Part shown: positions 1 to 15,900 of the stretch, in pieces | Layout of the letters: each line of letters starts with the position of its first letter | Position numbering within the stretch: position 1 is the stretch's first letter | From: Acanthochlamys bracteata | Lineage: Eukaryota > Streptophyta > Magnoliopsida > Pandanales > Velloziaceae | Length of the DNA stretch: 64,000 nt | Direction: 5' to 3' | Assembly: GCA_019914995.1 (NCBI GenBank) | Contig: CM034135.1 | Location: forward strand, 7,752,501-7,816,500 | Program-made: the position numbers and the translations under genes | The notes under the pieces: generated by a model | Databases searched by the model: none | Seen by the model: the letters and a program-made list of their open reading frames with translations, nothing else | Told to the model about the DNA's origin: nothing

Positions 1-10
1 AAATATTCAG

Positions 11-238
11 TGCTGTGAAGCATTGACATCTCTCTCGCCGGGCACATCGATGAAGATTCCTGTACCAAATCGATTCAGGTTGTTGTTGCTGATGATCATC
101 TATACAAGTTTTTCCATCTTGTTCACAACAAAACTTCTTCTCGCGGCATCAAATGTAACAGTTGAGCTGAATATCGTAAGCCGAAACTGTGGCGCTGTTG
201 TTGTACATGCAACACGAGAACAGCAACTCATACTGTAA
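11..238 (+). other. Possible 3'-terminal exon of an unidentified upstream gene
   Basis: An open frame runs from the left edge to a TAA at 236-238. A plausible acceptor (ATTCAG) ends at position 10, and after it only one of the three phases stays open. It would encode about 75 residues: a CC pair, a short polar stretch, a hydrophobic segment of about 25 residues, and a tail with one Cys. I do not recognise the family. It could equally be 3' UTR of a gene lying off the left edge. The open frame is the only evidence, so confidence is low. Confidence 0.22.
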
Positions 239-697
239 TAAGGCGAATCGTCTATTATCAAAACTTTTCGCCAAAAACTTTTTATCCGGTCATTTGTATG
301 TGAAATGATTTTAACTTGATGATCCCTTTCTTCGGTACCTGTTATGGATGATGCATTCCATTGTTGATCATAGCAAGCCAAGTTCTAAGCACTGCTTATT
401 TATGTAATCTCTTTCAGTTTTCTCGGTTGGTAAAATATTGAAATGAGGAAAAAAGAATTTGATCCAAGCAGACTTCAATCTCTTGAAATTGAAAAAGATT
501 GAAACTTTTGTTAAAGCAAGGGGTAAAGTGGTAAATATGAAAGAGCAGGAACAAGAACCTTAGCCGATCTGGAGCCTCTTCTTCTTAGTTCGATCACTCT
601 CGCTACTGAATTAAAATCTCTCCTTTCTTTTCTATTTATCATCGAATCTCGATTTCAAGCGAACTAAAAATTTTCAAGAAATAAAGATTTCAAGAAA
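239..697 (+). promoter_or_regulatory. Promoter and 5' leader region of the TPI gene
   Basis: This is 459 bases of non-coding DNA before the TPI start codon. The last ~100 bases are pyrimidine-rich (TCTTCTTCTTAG, CTCTCGC, TCTCTCC), typical of plant leaders, and no AUG lies between about 590 and 697. I see no clear TATA box. Any 3' UTR of the upstream gene would also lie here. Confidence 0.4.
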
Positions 698-4280
<3,583 letters not shown>

Positions 4281-7200
4281 TTCTTTCCCAGCCTTCATGT
4301 ACTCATTGCCTATTCAGTTTCAGGCATAAAATACACTGGTTACCTTCAAATAAATCTCGCAGCTGTAGAAGTTTTCATACCTGTTCTTGCTGTTACCCTG
4401 CTGAAGCAGAAAGTAAACAGGCTAGATCTGTATGAACTGTTTAACTTCTTCACATTTTCAAAAGAAGTTATTGCATTATTGAATCGACTTGCTTTCTGAA
4501 TGAAGTACTAATTTTTATGTAGATAAAGGAAAGTATGAACTAGTCGAAACCGATTTTGCTTATATTTGAATTAGTTCATTACTTGAAGCATGGAATAAAA
4601 TTCAGCACGAATTTTTCTTTGAAAAGATTAATCAAAGCAGTTTTAAGTTTTCTTATTGCCCCAAATTTTCTTTTCAACTCTCATGTGCTCTGAAGTTGTT
4701 GGAACTTCAACAAGTCTCATTGCAGCTGTCCATATTTATAGAAATTTTAGTAGTGTTTATGAAATAACAAATTTTTTAATAAAAATATTTTATTTTTTAA
4801 AAATAAGTTTTTTAATTAAAGTAATAATAAATATAATTTTTTAAAAAAAATTATAAAAATTATTGAATAATATGAAATAAAAATTACTGAAAATAGACTG
4901 CCAAAGGATGCCCTAGCACATGTATTGACTTGCAACTTCTTAAAACAACTCTAGATTAGGTTTACCAAATTAAGTTAGGTAGACTAAAATTTCTTGGACT
5001 ACTTATTTTTGGCCTAACTAAAAATTTTGTTCTAACAGTTTTTGACACTTGCAATAAATTGGAAAATAATCAAATTTCAACTAATAATGATAGTGATACA
5101 AAAAAACATAAGAACTTTTTCACACATGAAAACATCAATCATCAAATCTTTTCATTCATGTGACATCTTGTTACATAAACTTTTTTTTTTTTTAAGTTCT
5201 TGTGATATGAAGGTGACTATAGCATATACAGATTATTTTTCATTTAGGTCATATTTTAATTATAAAAATTTTTATTTTTTAAATTTTAAATTTCATTATT
5301 TTATATGTTTTAATTTTCAATTAACGTTCTAAATATTACTTTATTTTCATACTAAAATTTACTTTTATTAAAATTTAACTCTAAATTTAATTTTATTTAT
5401 TTAATTATTATTTTAAATTCTATTTTATGTAATTTTATTTTTTATGAAATTTTATTTTTATATAAATTTCACTTTCATAAAACACAATTTTTGTAAATTT
5501 TTAATTTTAATTTCTTAACTTCGATAATTTTTTTAAGAAGGTATCTGTCATGATATATATACGTAATCGAACAATAAAATTAAATTTCATAATTTTTTAT
5601 GCTTATCTGATGAAATCGAACAAAATTTGATGTTGATCTTCTTTATTATTTCAAAAAAATTAAAACAAAAAACAGTAATGTTTAATTTCGGTTATCAGAA
5701 AAAATAAACTATGCATGCAACAAATAAAATTAAGTCTTTTTTTAAAAAAAATTATCTATCAATTTAAAATTTTAGATCGAACAATTCATTAATGTTTCGG
5801 ATAAGAATACATTGTATCTTTTTTTTTTTCCTCATCATGAAGATATTAAGATCGAAGTTGTTCAAATTTGACAAAAACAAAATATTTTTTATCTCCAAAG
5901 TCAAGCAAATCTTTGAAATTTAATTACAGAAATTAAAAGAAAATCAAACTCACGAGAAAGAAGAAAGCAAATAATTAATTCATCTTTAAATTTTCTCTAA
6001 TAATTTTAATAAAATTTTTAATTATTATCTTTAAGTGATCGTCCTCTCATTTCGTCTTAATAATAATCAAAACAATGTTATCCTAACTAAATTAAATGCA
6101 TATTTTTAATTTAATCGTCGTCCTAGAATATAATGAACGTACAAATTTTAAAATTTTAATTTCACTTGACCTTTTCTTTTACGACAATCGTGTTCTTCTT
6201 ACAATTTTAAGGCATGTTTTAAAAATCTATAATTAAATTTCGTATAAATAAAAAATAAAAAATAAAATAAAATATTTATATTTTAATTATTTTTTAATAA
6301 ATAAAAATAAAAAATAAATTAAATTAAAATATATATAAATAAACAAATTAGAATTAAAATTTTGTACGTAAAATTAAAAATTTAAATTTGTTATATAAAT
6401 AATATATATATTTTTTAAATTTTAATTCTAATAAAAAATTAAATTTTCGGATAATTGAAACTCGCTCAAAGCGTCAATAAAATGCATGATTGAATTCAAG
6501 ATATTAAAATTTTTTCTATTGTACATAAAACATAAAAAATTTAATCTATTTACTTTTATTTTGAATGAATTTTATTATATATATAAATTTAAAATATTTT
6601 AAAATGAGTTATTAATTAGTTAGTTTTTTATTTTCCCAACTATCTCTTAATTTGTCTTGGCATGCCAACAACAACTAACGAACTCAAAATCTTACTAATG
6701 ACGTCACTCCGTGCGTCATCATTTATGCATACTCTTTACCGGATATATAATGTAATATTATCTTAATAATATATATTTTTCATATTAAAATTATACTAAA
6801 ATAAATAAATAAATAAAATTCAAAAACACTTGTCTCATATTCTCACATAATTATATTAATTTTAACAAAACAAAAAAATATTATTAAAAAAAATAAAGAT
6901 AAGAAAAAACAATTGAGAGAAAGGTTGGATAAGAGCCGCCATTAATGTCGCCGCACATCTGCCAAGAGCAACCAAACCATTTCACATAAACCTTCGTTTT
7001 TGCATTACCGGTGCACATAAAATTTTATTTTGCAAAATGTATCTCAAATCAGTCATTGTTTCAGAATTAGTTCCTAACAAATAAAAAAATTATTTATTTA
7101 TTTTGTACTAAAAATAAGTTTTAAAAAGTAAAAAAATTTGAGTGGTCGATAAACACGCTCTAAGAAGAAAAGAAACTATTATAACTACTCTCACATAAGT

Positions 7201-8426
7201 CTAGAATTGATTAGCCGCTATTCGATTTCTATTATATCGTATTGCCGATTACAACATATAACTTATTATTTTTTTTATCGTAGATGATTATGAAGCTTAG
7301 TAATATCATATATAAGATCAACATGGTTCAAAAATATTATATATTTGTTCCGTATAAAGAATATTTGGATGAATATTTGAAGTACCTTCTATTCAAAATA
7401 AGCACTACATCTTCAAATAGACATCATTTGAAGATTTTAAATAATAGAAAAAAAATTATACATCGCATAATTTATATAATATATATATTTTTATATTTTA
7501 AAAAACAAAATTGAGCTCATTTTTTGAAAAATATTTTATATAAATTTTTATTTTAAAATTTTTTTATTGTAAGCATTCTAAAAAATCTCCATTATGTATA
7601 GCGTTTGAGCCTTTGAGGTGTTGTTAGCGAATAACGTAGCATAGGAAATGAAGCATAGTAGTAAAACCAAACATTTTGTTTTAAAAAACAAACTAGGAAA
7701 CTTATTTGGCTAATCAATATTGTACGGGCTCGGTTATGTAATTAGAAGAACTGCTGTAAGTGCTTATAATATGAAGTGAAGAAAAATGATCTACCTTTTT
7801 ATTAATGGTTTTCTTCTTTAATTTCTTGATCTCTCTCGCTTCACCAGCACGGCAGAAAACGAACACGAAAGCAAAGAAAGAAAAGCTCTCGGCTTTCGAT
7901 TCTGTCCTCTCTTTCTCTCTCTCTATTCTTTCTTTCTTGTTTCACAGTTTTGTTGTCTTTGCTTTCAGTGAAGAAAAAGAGTGAAAAGGTCATAGTTTTT
8001 GTGCAGTTCTTGGTTCTGTCTTTGATTCTAAAATCTGAAAGATTTTAGAGCTTTTATGTAGTTTCTTGCGTAGTTCTTGGTTCTGGGTGTTGATTCAATG
8101 AGCTGAAAAATATAGTTTTATTCTTACTATATGGTTGATTCGGAGAACTCAAGATCTAGAGAGATTTAGAGAGAAAAGTTGAAAGCTTTTATGTAGTTCT
8201 ACTTCATTTCTTAGAGACGGAGAAGAGAGGTTTTATGTAGTTCTTGATTCTTAGGTTAAAGCAGAGGGAGTAAAAACCACAGCTTTTTGGTTGTTCAAGA
8301 TCCTGGATTGATTCTCAGAATCGAAAGTTCTAGAGTAAATATCAGGGCTTTGTTAAATACTTGTAGATTCTTGAGCTGATTTCAAGAAGAAAGAATTGTA
8401 ATCCCAGAAGTGATTCCGGGGCTTTG
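4281..8426. other. AT-rich intergenic region plus promoter and leader of the PBL kinase
   Basis: The TPI 3' UTR probably ends near 4.5 kb. From about 4.7 to 7.7 kb the DNA is very AT-rich, with no convincing ORF and several degraded pieces of the MITE-like family described elsewhere (for example 4750-4870 and 7500-7600). From about 7.8 kb base composition recovers. A CT-rich stretch at 7905-7940 probably marks the kinase promoter or leader, which runs to 8426. Confidence 0.5.
8056..8240 (+). promoter_or_regulatory. Cluster of upstream AUGs, three of them start-stop AUG-UAG, in the kinase leader
   Basis: The probable 5' leader contains ATGTAG at 8056-8061, 8191-8196 and 8235-8240. Each is a start codon followed at once by a stop, and each sits in a repeated context close to TTTTATGTAGTTCTTG. 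It also contains a two-codon uORF (ATGAGCTGA, 8098-8106) and a 12-codon uORF (8131-8169). None overlaps the main AUG at 8427. Start-stop elements are known to hold ribosomes and limit translation or mRNA stability, as in Arabidopsis NIP5;1. That they act here is inference, because the transcription start is not known from sequence. Confidence 0.5.
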
Positions 8427-11400
8427 ATGGGTATCTGCTGGAGTGTTCGGATCAAGGCAGAGAGCCCTTCTCATAGTCCTCCCAACTATACTTCAGGTAA
8501 AGCTGCTTTTTGTTTGCTGGAGTTGATACAGTTGTTTCCCCCAATATTTGTAAATAAGTTAATGATTGATGCGTGCCAAGGTTCTTTTTGTTTGTTTCGT
8601 GAAATCTGTTTCTGTTGTTGAATCTTTGAACAATTGAAATTGTCATAAAGTTTTTTTTATGTTACAAAGATGAAATGATTAGTTATTTTGATGTTCGACA
8701 AGCTTTCGCTTTGTGCTAATTTTGTTCGTCTGTCAAGATGAAGTTTGTTGGAGAGTTGGATTCATTTGAGCTTGTTTGGGGAGTTTAGGAAGAGTTTGGG
8801 GTATGATACGTTTCCTTTTTCTGCTTAATTCATCCGTGTTGTTTTTCAAGTATGCTTAGATGACAACTGGTGTGAGTGTGGTTGGAGTTGAACTTGGATG
8901 CGGAGCTTACTATGCTTTTATTTTCTATTTGTTTATTTCTTCTTTTATACCATTTTTAAGATGGACATGCTATGCTGGTAAGTTTGTTGATTAGCTCAAA
9001 AGATGCTTTTGTAATGCCGGAAGCTTGTATGATTGTGCTGGTCAAAAGTGAGTTTTTGGAAGTACGTGGTGTTAGAAGCTTGAAATTATGGTCTGAAGCT
9101 AATAGTGAATATAGTAGAAGCACTTTCATGCAGCCGATAAGCAAATCCAAACTTGGAAAAAGGAACTAAATATGGGTTTGGAATTTGGAGGTGTCCATCT
9201 TCTGACACTTTGCCCTTTCTCCTGTCGCTTGTTGGGTATGACTAGATGCAATTAGATAGGGTTAGGTGAACTTGAATTTCTTTTTTTTTTTCATGATTAG
9301 CTATGTTCAGCTGTTTTGTAATTGTCCTTTTGAACTTTTGTGGTGGAGTATGTTGATCCAATATTAGACCTATGTTATGTTTGGCTGTTGTATGAATGTC
9401 ATGATCGCTAGTATAATTTTTTTTTAAGAACAAGGCTTATTGGCGTCATAGTTCGTCAGGTTTTGCTTGTTCTGTTCCTAGTACTTGAATTTCTGAAATC
9501 TTTGGATTTATGCAGGGAGAAATTCGAGGAGTGGGAACAAAGGAAGCTCTGGTAGTCTTGCATCTCCGTTGTCTCTCCCTACTACTCCCCGCAGTGAAGG
9601 AGAGATATTGCAGTCATCCAATGTGAAGAGTTTCACTTTTGATGCACTCAGGATTGCCACCAGGAACTTTCGGCCAGACAGTGTGCTGGGTGAGGGTGGA
9701 TTTGGCTCTGTGTTCAAGGGATGGATTGATGAGAATACATTCGCACCCACGAGACCAGGAACAGGGATGGTTATCGCTGTGAAAAAGCTCAACCAAGAGG
9801 GTTTGCAGGGTCACAAGGAATGGTTGGTGAGTGCTCTCTTGTGATCTTTCTAATAGCAATCTTCCTATCCATGTTGAAGTTAGTTAATGATTTTGCTGTT
9901 TCTGACATGTTGCTCGAATTTCATAATGAAGGCTGAAGTTGATTACTTAGGGCGGTTATATCATCCGAATCTTGTAAAGCTGGTTGGATATTGTTTGGAG
10001 GATGACCATCGTCTGTTGGTTTATGAATTCATGCCTCGAGGAAGCCTAGAGAATCATCTCTTCAGGAGTATGTACTTTAGTGCTTTTCCTCATTTATAAA
10101 AACCTACTTATGATAGATACGCTACTTATATGGTTATATATGGTGTACTCCCTCCTATAGCCATCTTGTGCATGTATCTCTTGCTAATCTATTTTGAGGT
10201 TTACCATGGTTTAATTTTTGTATATTGGTGTCAATGCAGGGAGCTCATACTTTCAACCCCTTTCTTGGAATCTCCGCCTGAAAGTTGCTCTTGGTGCTGC
10301 AAAAGGACTTGCTTTCCTGCATAGTCCTCGTGTCAAAGTCATATATCGTGATTTTAAGACCTCAAATGTGCTTATTGATGCAGTACGTGCTTCTTTCTTA
10401 GATTTTTGAGTACGGACTTCAAGACTTCTTGACCTGAACGAGTTGCTCACTTCTTGCATACATGTTCTCTATTTGCAGCAATATAACGGTAAGCTGTCCG
10501 ATTTTGGGTTGGCAAAAGATGGTCCTGCAGATGATAAAAGCCATGTTTCTACCAGGGTAATGGGCACATATGGTTATGCAGCTCCTGAATATCTAGCAAC
10601 AGGTAGCTTCAAACTAAGTATAAGCTTCTTCTACATTCGTATATATTAATTATTTGAAGGATATTCATTTATATGCTGCCATTCATAGTTGTGCTTTGAT
10701 TGTATATCCCAATCTGTAAACGATATTGTAATATTTGAACCATTTGATATATGATGTCACGTTTAAAGGAGTAATTCAAATGCTACCTAGAAGAATAGAG
10801 GTCCTGGCTTCATTGTGTAGACCAACTAGTGCACAAATCATAGAGAGATAAGTTGAGTTTATAAATTTCTGCATCAAGTGCAATATTGCCTGTTTATATG
10901 TAGCAAGTTTGGTAGCTATAACTTAAACATTTGTGAGATGAATTAATTAACCGTTAAAACCTGTGTTTTCTGACCGATAGCTTAGATGACCGGCCGTTAG
11001 GATTATGTATGCTGGTCCATTGGTGGTTGTGGTCCCTTCTGTTACATGGGTAATAATCTTTACAATTTTTCCCCGAGTATTGTTGCTGGTGAAGTCTTGA
11101 ATTGTCTGATCATTGATTACAGACGACGTTTAGTTTCCTTTTTGACATCTGACTGTATTTCGATTCATATCAAAAGCTTGCTTATTTGTTGAAAAGTTCA
11201 ATCGCTCTTATGCCTTGTGCTAAGCCCTTCCCCAAATGATGTCTAATACCTGTTTTTCCAATCGTAAAGGTCACTTGACTACAAGGAGTGATGTCTATAG
11301 CTTTGGGGTCGTTCTTCTGGAGATGTTGTCTGGCCGACGTTGCCTTGACAAGAATCGACCAACAGGTGAGCGCATTCTAGTGGAGTGGGCAAGGCCTTAC

Positions 11401-11739
11401 CTCACAAGCAAAAGGAGGTTCTTTCGCATACTAGACCCTCGGCTAGAAGGCCAATACTCGATGAGTGCTGCCCAAAAAGCTGCAGCTTTAGCAAACCAGT
11501 GCCTAACATTAGAATCGAAGTACAGGCCTACGATGCAAGAGGTCGTATCAAAACTAGAAGAACTACAAAACATTAAAGACATAGTCAGGAACCCTCAGGT
11601 CTCTGAACGGAGACCAGGTTTCCAAAAGAGTTCTCTTCATGCTAATGCTCATAGGGATCACCAAAGAAGTACAAAAGAAGCCGGTAATGGCAGGGATTCA
11701 TCGAGTCATAGATCTTTAGCCTCCCTGCGTCCTTCTTAA
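8427..11739 (+). CDS. Receptor-like cytoplasmic kinase, subfamily VII (BIK1/PBL1/NAK type)
   Basis: A membrane-anchored Ser/Thr kinase of the family that relays pattern-recognition receptor signals in plant immunity. Six exons: 8427-8496, 9516-9826, 9932-10067, 10240-10382, 10479-10602, 11270-11739; 417 residues. The start was chosen because MGIC supplies a myristoylation Gly2 and a palmitoylation-type Cys4. Kinase features: [12 protein letters not shown] glycine loop, Lys113 in [11 protein letters not shown] with catalytic Asp210 and its preceding Arg, DFG at 228-230, activation segment [18 protein letters not shown], and [12 protein letters not shown]. The C-terminal tail is Ser-, Arg- and His-rich. 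The usual GDK before SHVS reads DDK at 238-240. All introns are GT-AG. Family assignment is firm; which Arabidopsis paralogue it corresponds to is inferred mainly from its neighbours. Confidence 0.96.
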
Positions 11740-11945
11740 TGGACTGATTCTCCTGCTGCAGTGAATCATTAGTCGGTTGTGGATATGTACCTTCAGAATC
11801 AGCTGTTGTACAGTCTTTACAAAGTTGCAAAGTAGGTGCCGAAGCCCTATGATGAGCTCCGCCTTTACTGAAGATACAGTTATGTTTTTTTGTTTTTTTT
11901 TTCAAGTTCAGCATGTCTCATTTGTAAATACTTTTATGGTATGTT

Positions 11946-12371
11946 TTATATATATATATATATATATGAGAAGGAATAGAAGTACTTTTTTTAAGGGTAT
12001 TTTCGGATAAATAATTTTTAAATATAATTTTTATCGTTGGATATGAAAATTTTGAGTTAGAAATATAATTATAAAATTTTAGCTCAATCGGATCATAAAT
12101 TTATTTTTATTCGGTCATTTGATTAAGCTGATATATGATATAATATATACTTTTAAAAATTTTTTTACTTTATATTATTTTGATCAAATAATTGAATAGA
12201 GATGAGTTAGTAATCCGATTTAGTTTAAATTTTGTGAGTACGTTTTTAACTAATAATTTTTATATCTAACGTTGGAGATTAAATTTAAAAATTATTTCAA
12301 CCATAAATCGTAAAAAAAATGCTCTTAAAAAATAAATATTTTTATTTCTTTCAGATATATATATATATGAT
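11946..12371. repeat. Foldback element, two ~180-190 bp arms, between convergent genes
   Basis: The left arm (about 11946-12125) matches the reverse complement of the right arm (about 12180-12371) over nearly its whole length, with mismatches and small gaps. Matching landmarks are the terminal TA runs, GAAGGAAT against GAAAGAAAT, the TTTTTTTAAG runs, ATAATTTTTAAAT, CGTTGGATAT against CGTTAGATAT, CAATCGGAT against AAATCGGAT, and CATTTGAT against TATTTGAT. The loop is about 55 bases. It lies ~0.2 kb after the kinase stop codon and ~0.55 kb from the AP3B stop on the opposite strand. It could be transcribed from either side as a long hairpin. Confidence 0.75.
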
Positions 12372-12920
12372 GTGTATGTTAAGAATAAGAATTCTTTCCT
12401 ATTTACAAAATGGATGGTTACTACTTATTGGAGTAGTTTACGTTTATTTTGGTGAGATATTAAAGCGAGCTAACCTACATGCTCAAAGATTTTAAAATCT
12501 TTTAATAGTTGATAGTGCAGACAGGCCAAGGTACAGGAATCCCTCGTGGAACGAGACACTGAAGTGCCGCTCAACATCGTCACAACAAGGTCATGCCTTT
12601 AGAATGATGGACAAGGACACATTCACTGCAGGACTTTGTGTGTCAATAGTAAGTATTCTTCGGCAAAAATTGGTCACGAGGATGTGAAGAAAGCTGGCTT
12701 CATGGTGCTACCTGAAGAAATAATTGTAACTAGAAAAGCCATTGCCAGAACTTGGACAGCCAAAAAATACAATGGCAAGAGGAAACTTCATAAAAGTAAA
12801 ATACACAATTCGATAATCATAGCTGAACCAGCTAGACTTCCATCGTAACTGATACTTCAGCCGAAAATGCACAACCCATTTCCCTGTTGTCCATACCTAA
12901 GAGAATTGTGCTCGTCACAC
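12372..12920 (-). other. Probable 3' UTR of the AP-3 beta gene
   Basis: This stretch between the foldback and the AP3B stop codon has near-genic base composition, unlike the AT-rich DNA to its left. A 70-residue open frame on the + strand (12636-12848) has no recognisable motif. I read the region as 3' UTR of the minus-strand gene. Confidence 0.5.
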
Positions 12921-15900
12921 TCACTGCAGAAAAGCCACCACCCTATTCAACAGATTAAGACCAAAAACCGTCTCCTCACAGTTGACCTTGACATCAACTT
13001 TCAAAGGCTCAGAGCATTTTCCTTCGGCAACTAAGGTAATAAGGCATGGGTACAAACTGCTTGATATGTTACTGCTGAATCTCAAACACAATCCATCAAT
13101 GTTAGAAGAAACAGGCATATCCGTCGACACAAGGTAGACATTAGCGTTGCTGAGAACTTTTGATGCTAAACTCCTGCAGACCACAAGAAATTTGTCGCCA
13201 TTTGATGTGTGCTGCATGTCATGCTCTAGCTCTTCAATATGATCACTGAAAGTGCAACTGTCATACAAAATAACAAAGAAATATCAACATGCTTATGCCT
13301 AAGTTGACAAATTTATGACAAATATGGATGTTCTTGCTCTTGAAAACAACATAAATGGCCATAATACTTATGCAGTTATTAGGTTCAGTACTAAAAGTTA
13401 TAGCATGCTCTTTGGAAGCATCTTCAGGATAGTTGTCGGGAAAGCTTATCAACTGATTAGCTTCACTTTGTTCGAATGGATCTTCAATTAGGAATAATAA
13501 TACTGCGAACATTCCTGGAAAGACAAAAAAAGATAACATCTTTCCAACTGACACACCTTTTTGAATACTCGAACATTCCTGGAAGCTGACTTTCCTTCTC
13601 AAGAAAGGCTCCAATATTCATTGGCAACGGCCTCAGAAAATAACCAACATTGGGCCACAACTTGGTCAAGTGCTTTCTCTGTGTACAGAAAACTACCAAT
13701 CCCAGGGGGAGAAGGTGGTGACTAAATCGAACTTGAAGAGCCCTCTTTATTGTTTGGCCTGGATCAAGAGATTCGATTTCTTCCATTGGAAGTACATTGG
13801 GTACATCTTCCACCATTGATACACTAGAGCACAATAACACAAAGACTGAGACTAGTTAGAAAGACACAAAAGTAAGAAGAGAATCGCTAAAGATCTAAAA
13901 AGAAAAACTCATATCAGTCAAGGAAAAAAGTCAACCCAAACAATAATCATAAAATGAGAAACATCTGGCATGATTGCACCTTTTATGTTCTTCCACCATA
14001 TGATTCACAGATGTCATAGTTCCATCGGACTCCACTTCCTTCAAACTTATTTTGGCCAATGGAGCAGCAGAATGATTTTTGAAAGCTAATTCGATGCATA
14101 CATGCGAGGGGGATGCCAAGGAAGATTCAGACGAGAAAGAATATTCTACACTTAAACCATTTCCATTTGTAGGATCAAGAAGCAAATGGACTTTAGGTTT
14201 CACAGATAAGTGAAGATCGCCTACTGAAATTCTTGCTGACACTTTAGGTTCAGATTCATGGCTTGAAGATACACCAGGTTGCTCATTCAGCCATGATTCA
14301 AGTGCTGACTTGGACATTAAATCCGATAAATCTGCAGAGAAATGACATTATTGTTCATTATTTCCTCAAAAAGTTTTGATTTCCTAGCTACAAAACATCC
14401 TTCTCATCTAAAAATTACACAAGATTATCCTTGCCTGGACGTTGATTAGCTCTACCCACAGTGTTGCTATCATCACCATTTGGATTAACAGATACATCTC
14501 CCTCACTTTCATTTGAGCTGGGAACAGAAGGCTGAGAATCATAATTAGAGCCACTTGCTTCATCAGAAGATCCTGAATAAGCATCTTGATCCTGGGAATT
14601 AAGGGACTCGTTATCACTTATATTGGCAGATGATAAAGTTTCCTCACGAGTTCTCTCAGAGAAAAGAGCACTGTCAACATCAAGTAAAGTGCAAGGTCTT
14701 GGAAGAGGAACATAACCAGGAGCTGCATGAAGAACTATCTGAGAAAGAGAACCAGGAAGAAAGAACCGAAAGTTCCTATCAGGGAAGGAGGTCACTTGCA
14801 TCTTCCCACTAAAAAGCCGATGTACAAACTGTGTACTTTCTCCTGCTTCGACGTTTGAAATGCTGTCACATTTTATTAATTTTTCTAAACTACGAGCACG
14901 ATCACGAACATCATAATCCAAGTCACACTTAGCTAATTTCAGAATGTAGTGCAGAATCCCCTTCAACAAATCTGACTTCTCTTCTTCAAAGCCAGCCAAA
15001 ACCTTTGCCATGCACAGGAAAAAGTTAGAAATACTTGTGCACGGAGAACCATGCTGCTATTTTAAGTACTTACGAAAATTAAGATTAGAAAACGAGGGCA
15101 AGATCTATTCTACTTTTTGCATAGATAGAAATACTATATACACTTTCACAGCATACCTATCTAAACTGTGCACAAAGGATGAGCACTCCTGCTTCTAGTT
15201 CATTACTACTCATATACCACATTACAGCCACACAATGAGTCCATAAATGGACAGCGCCAATTTTAGAACCTATTAAAGAAATCTCGTCAAGATACTACCT
15301 TTGAAGATGCACTCAGAATTTGCAGTTTTGTCTCGACTTCTTGTGAAGTAAAGCTCCATGCAAGATACCTAAGTAATGTTGGTATCAGTGCTGGAATAAC
15401 CTGCCCAACAGTACTATACTCCCCTGCGATCCAGATAATTACTGCACGTGCTGCAGATTCCTTGACCAAATCTAACGCACGAAATAAGCGGATGATCACC
15501 TTAGAGAACAAGGATAACAAATCAGAAACTAATATGAAAATAAACAATGGGAAAGATGCACCCTCAAGACCGAAAAAACTAATAAATATGGCAAAAAATT
15601 TAAGACTATCACATTCTAATCATCTCAAACTGGAACCAAGGTATACTTTCTAAAACTGGAGAACACATGAGCATAAGCTTACAAATATTACAGCGTGCCC
15701 AGTTATACTTTAACCTGGTGAACTTGCACAAGCAAACCAGTCCGTCCAGAATACCCTATCCAAATTAACTTTTCTGAAAGCATGCAACTTATGCACATTT
15801 CCAGTAAAGCTTGTTCCTTAGCTCCCACTTGTTAGATCTGATCTATGCTCCAAAATGAACAGAAATGTATGACAAGTGTTTTCAAAATCAGTTTCAATAA

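Noticed and set aside
8452..8646. 64-residue minus-strand frame over kinase exon 1
   Set aside because: It opposes the exon with the MGIC myristoylation start, which splices correctly to the kinase domain.
11135..11269. An exon between kinase exons 5 and 6
   Set aside because: Exons 5 and 6 join directly in phase across the [16 protein letters not shown] boundary conserved in the family.
12636..12848. 70-residue open frame between the kinase and AP3B
   Set aside because: No recognisable motif and no splice context; it fits the expected AP3B 3' UTR.
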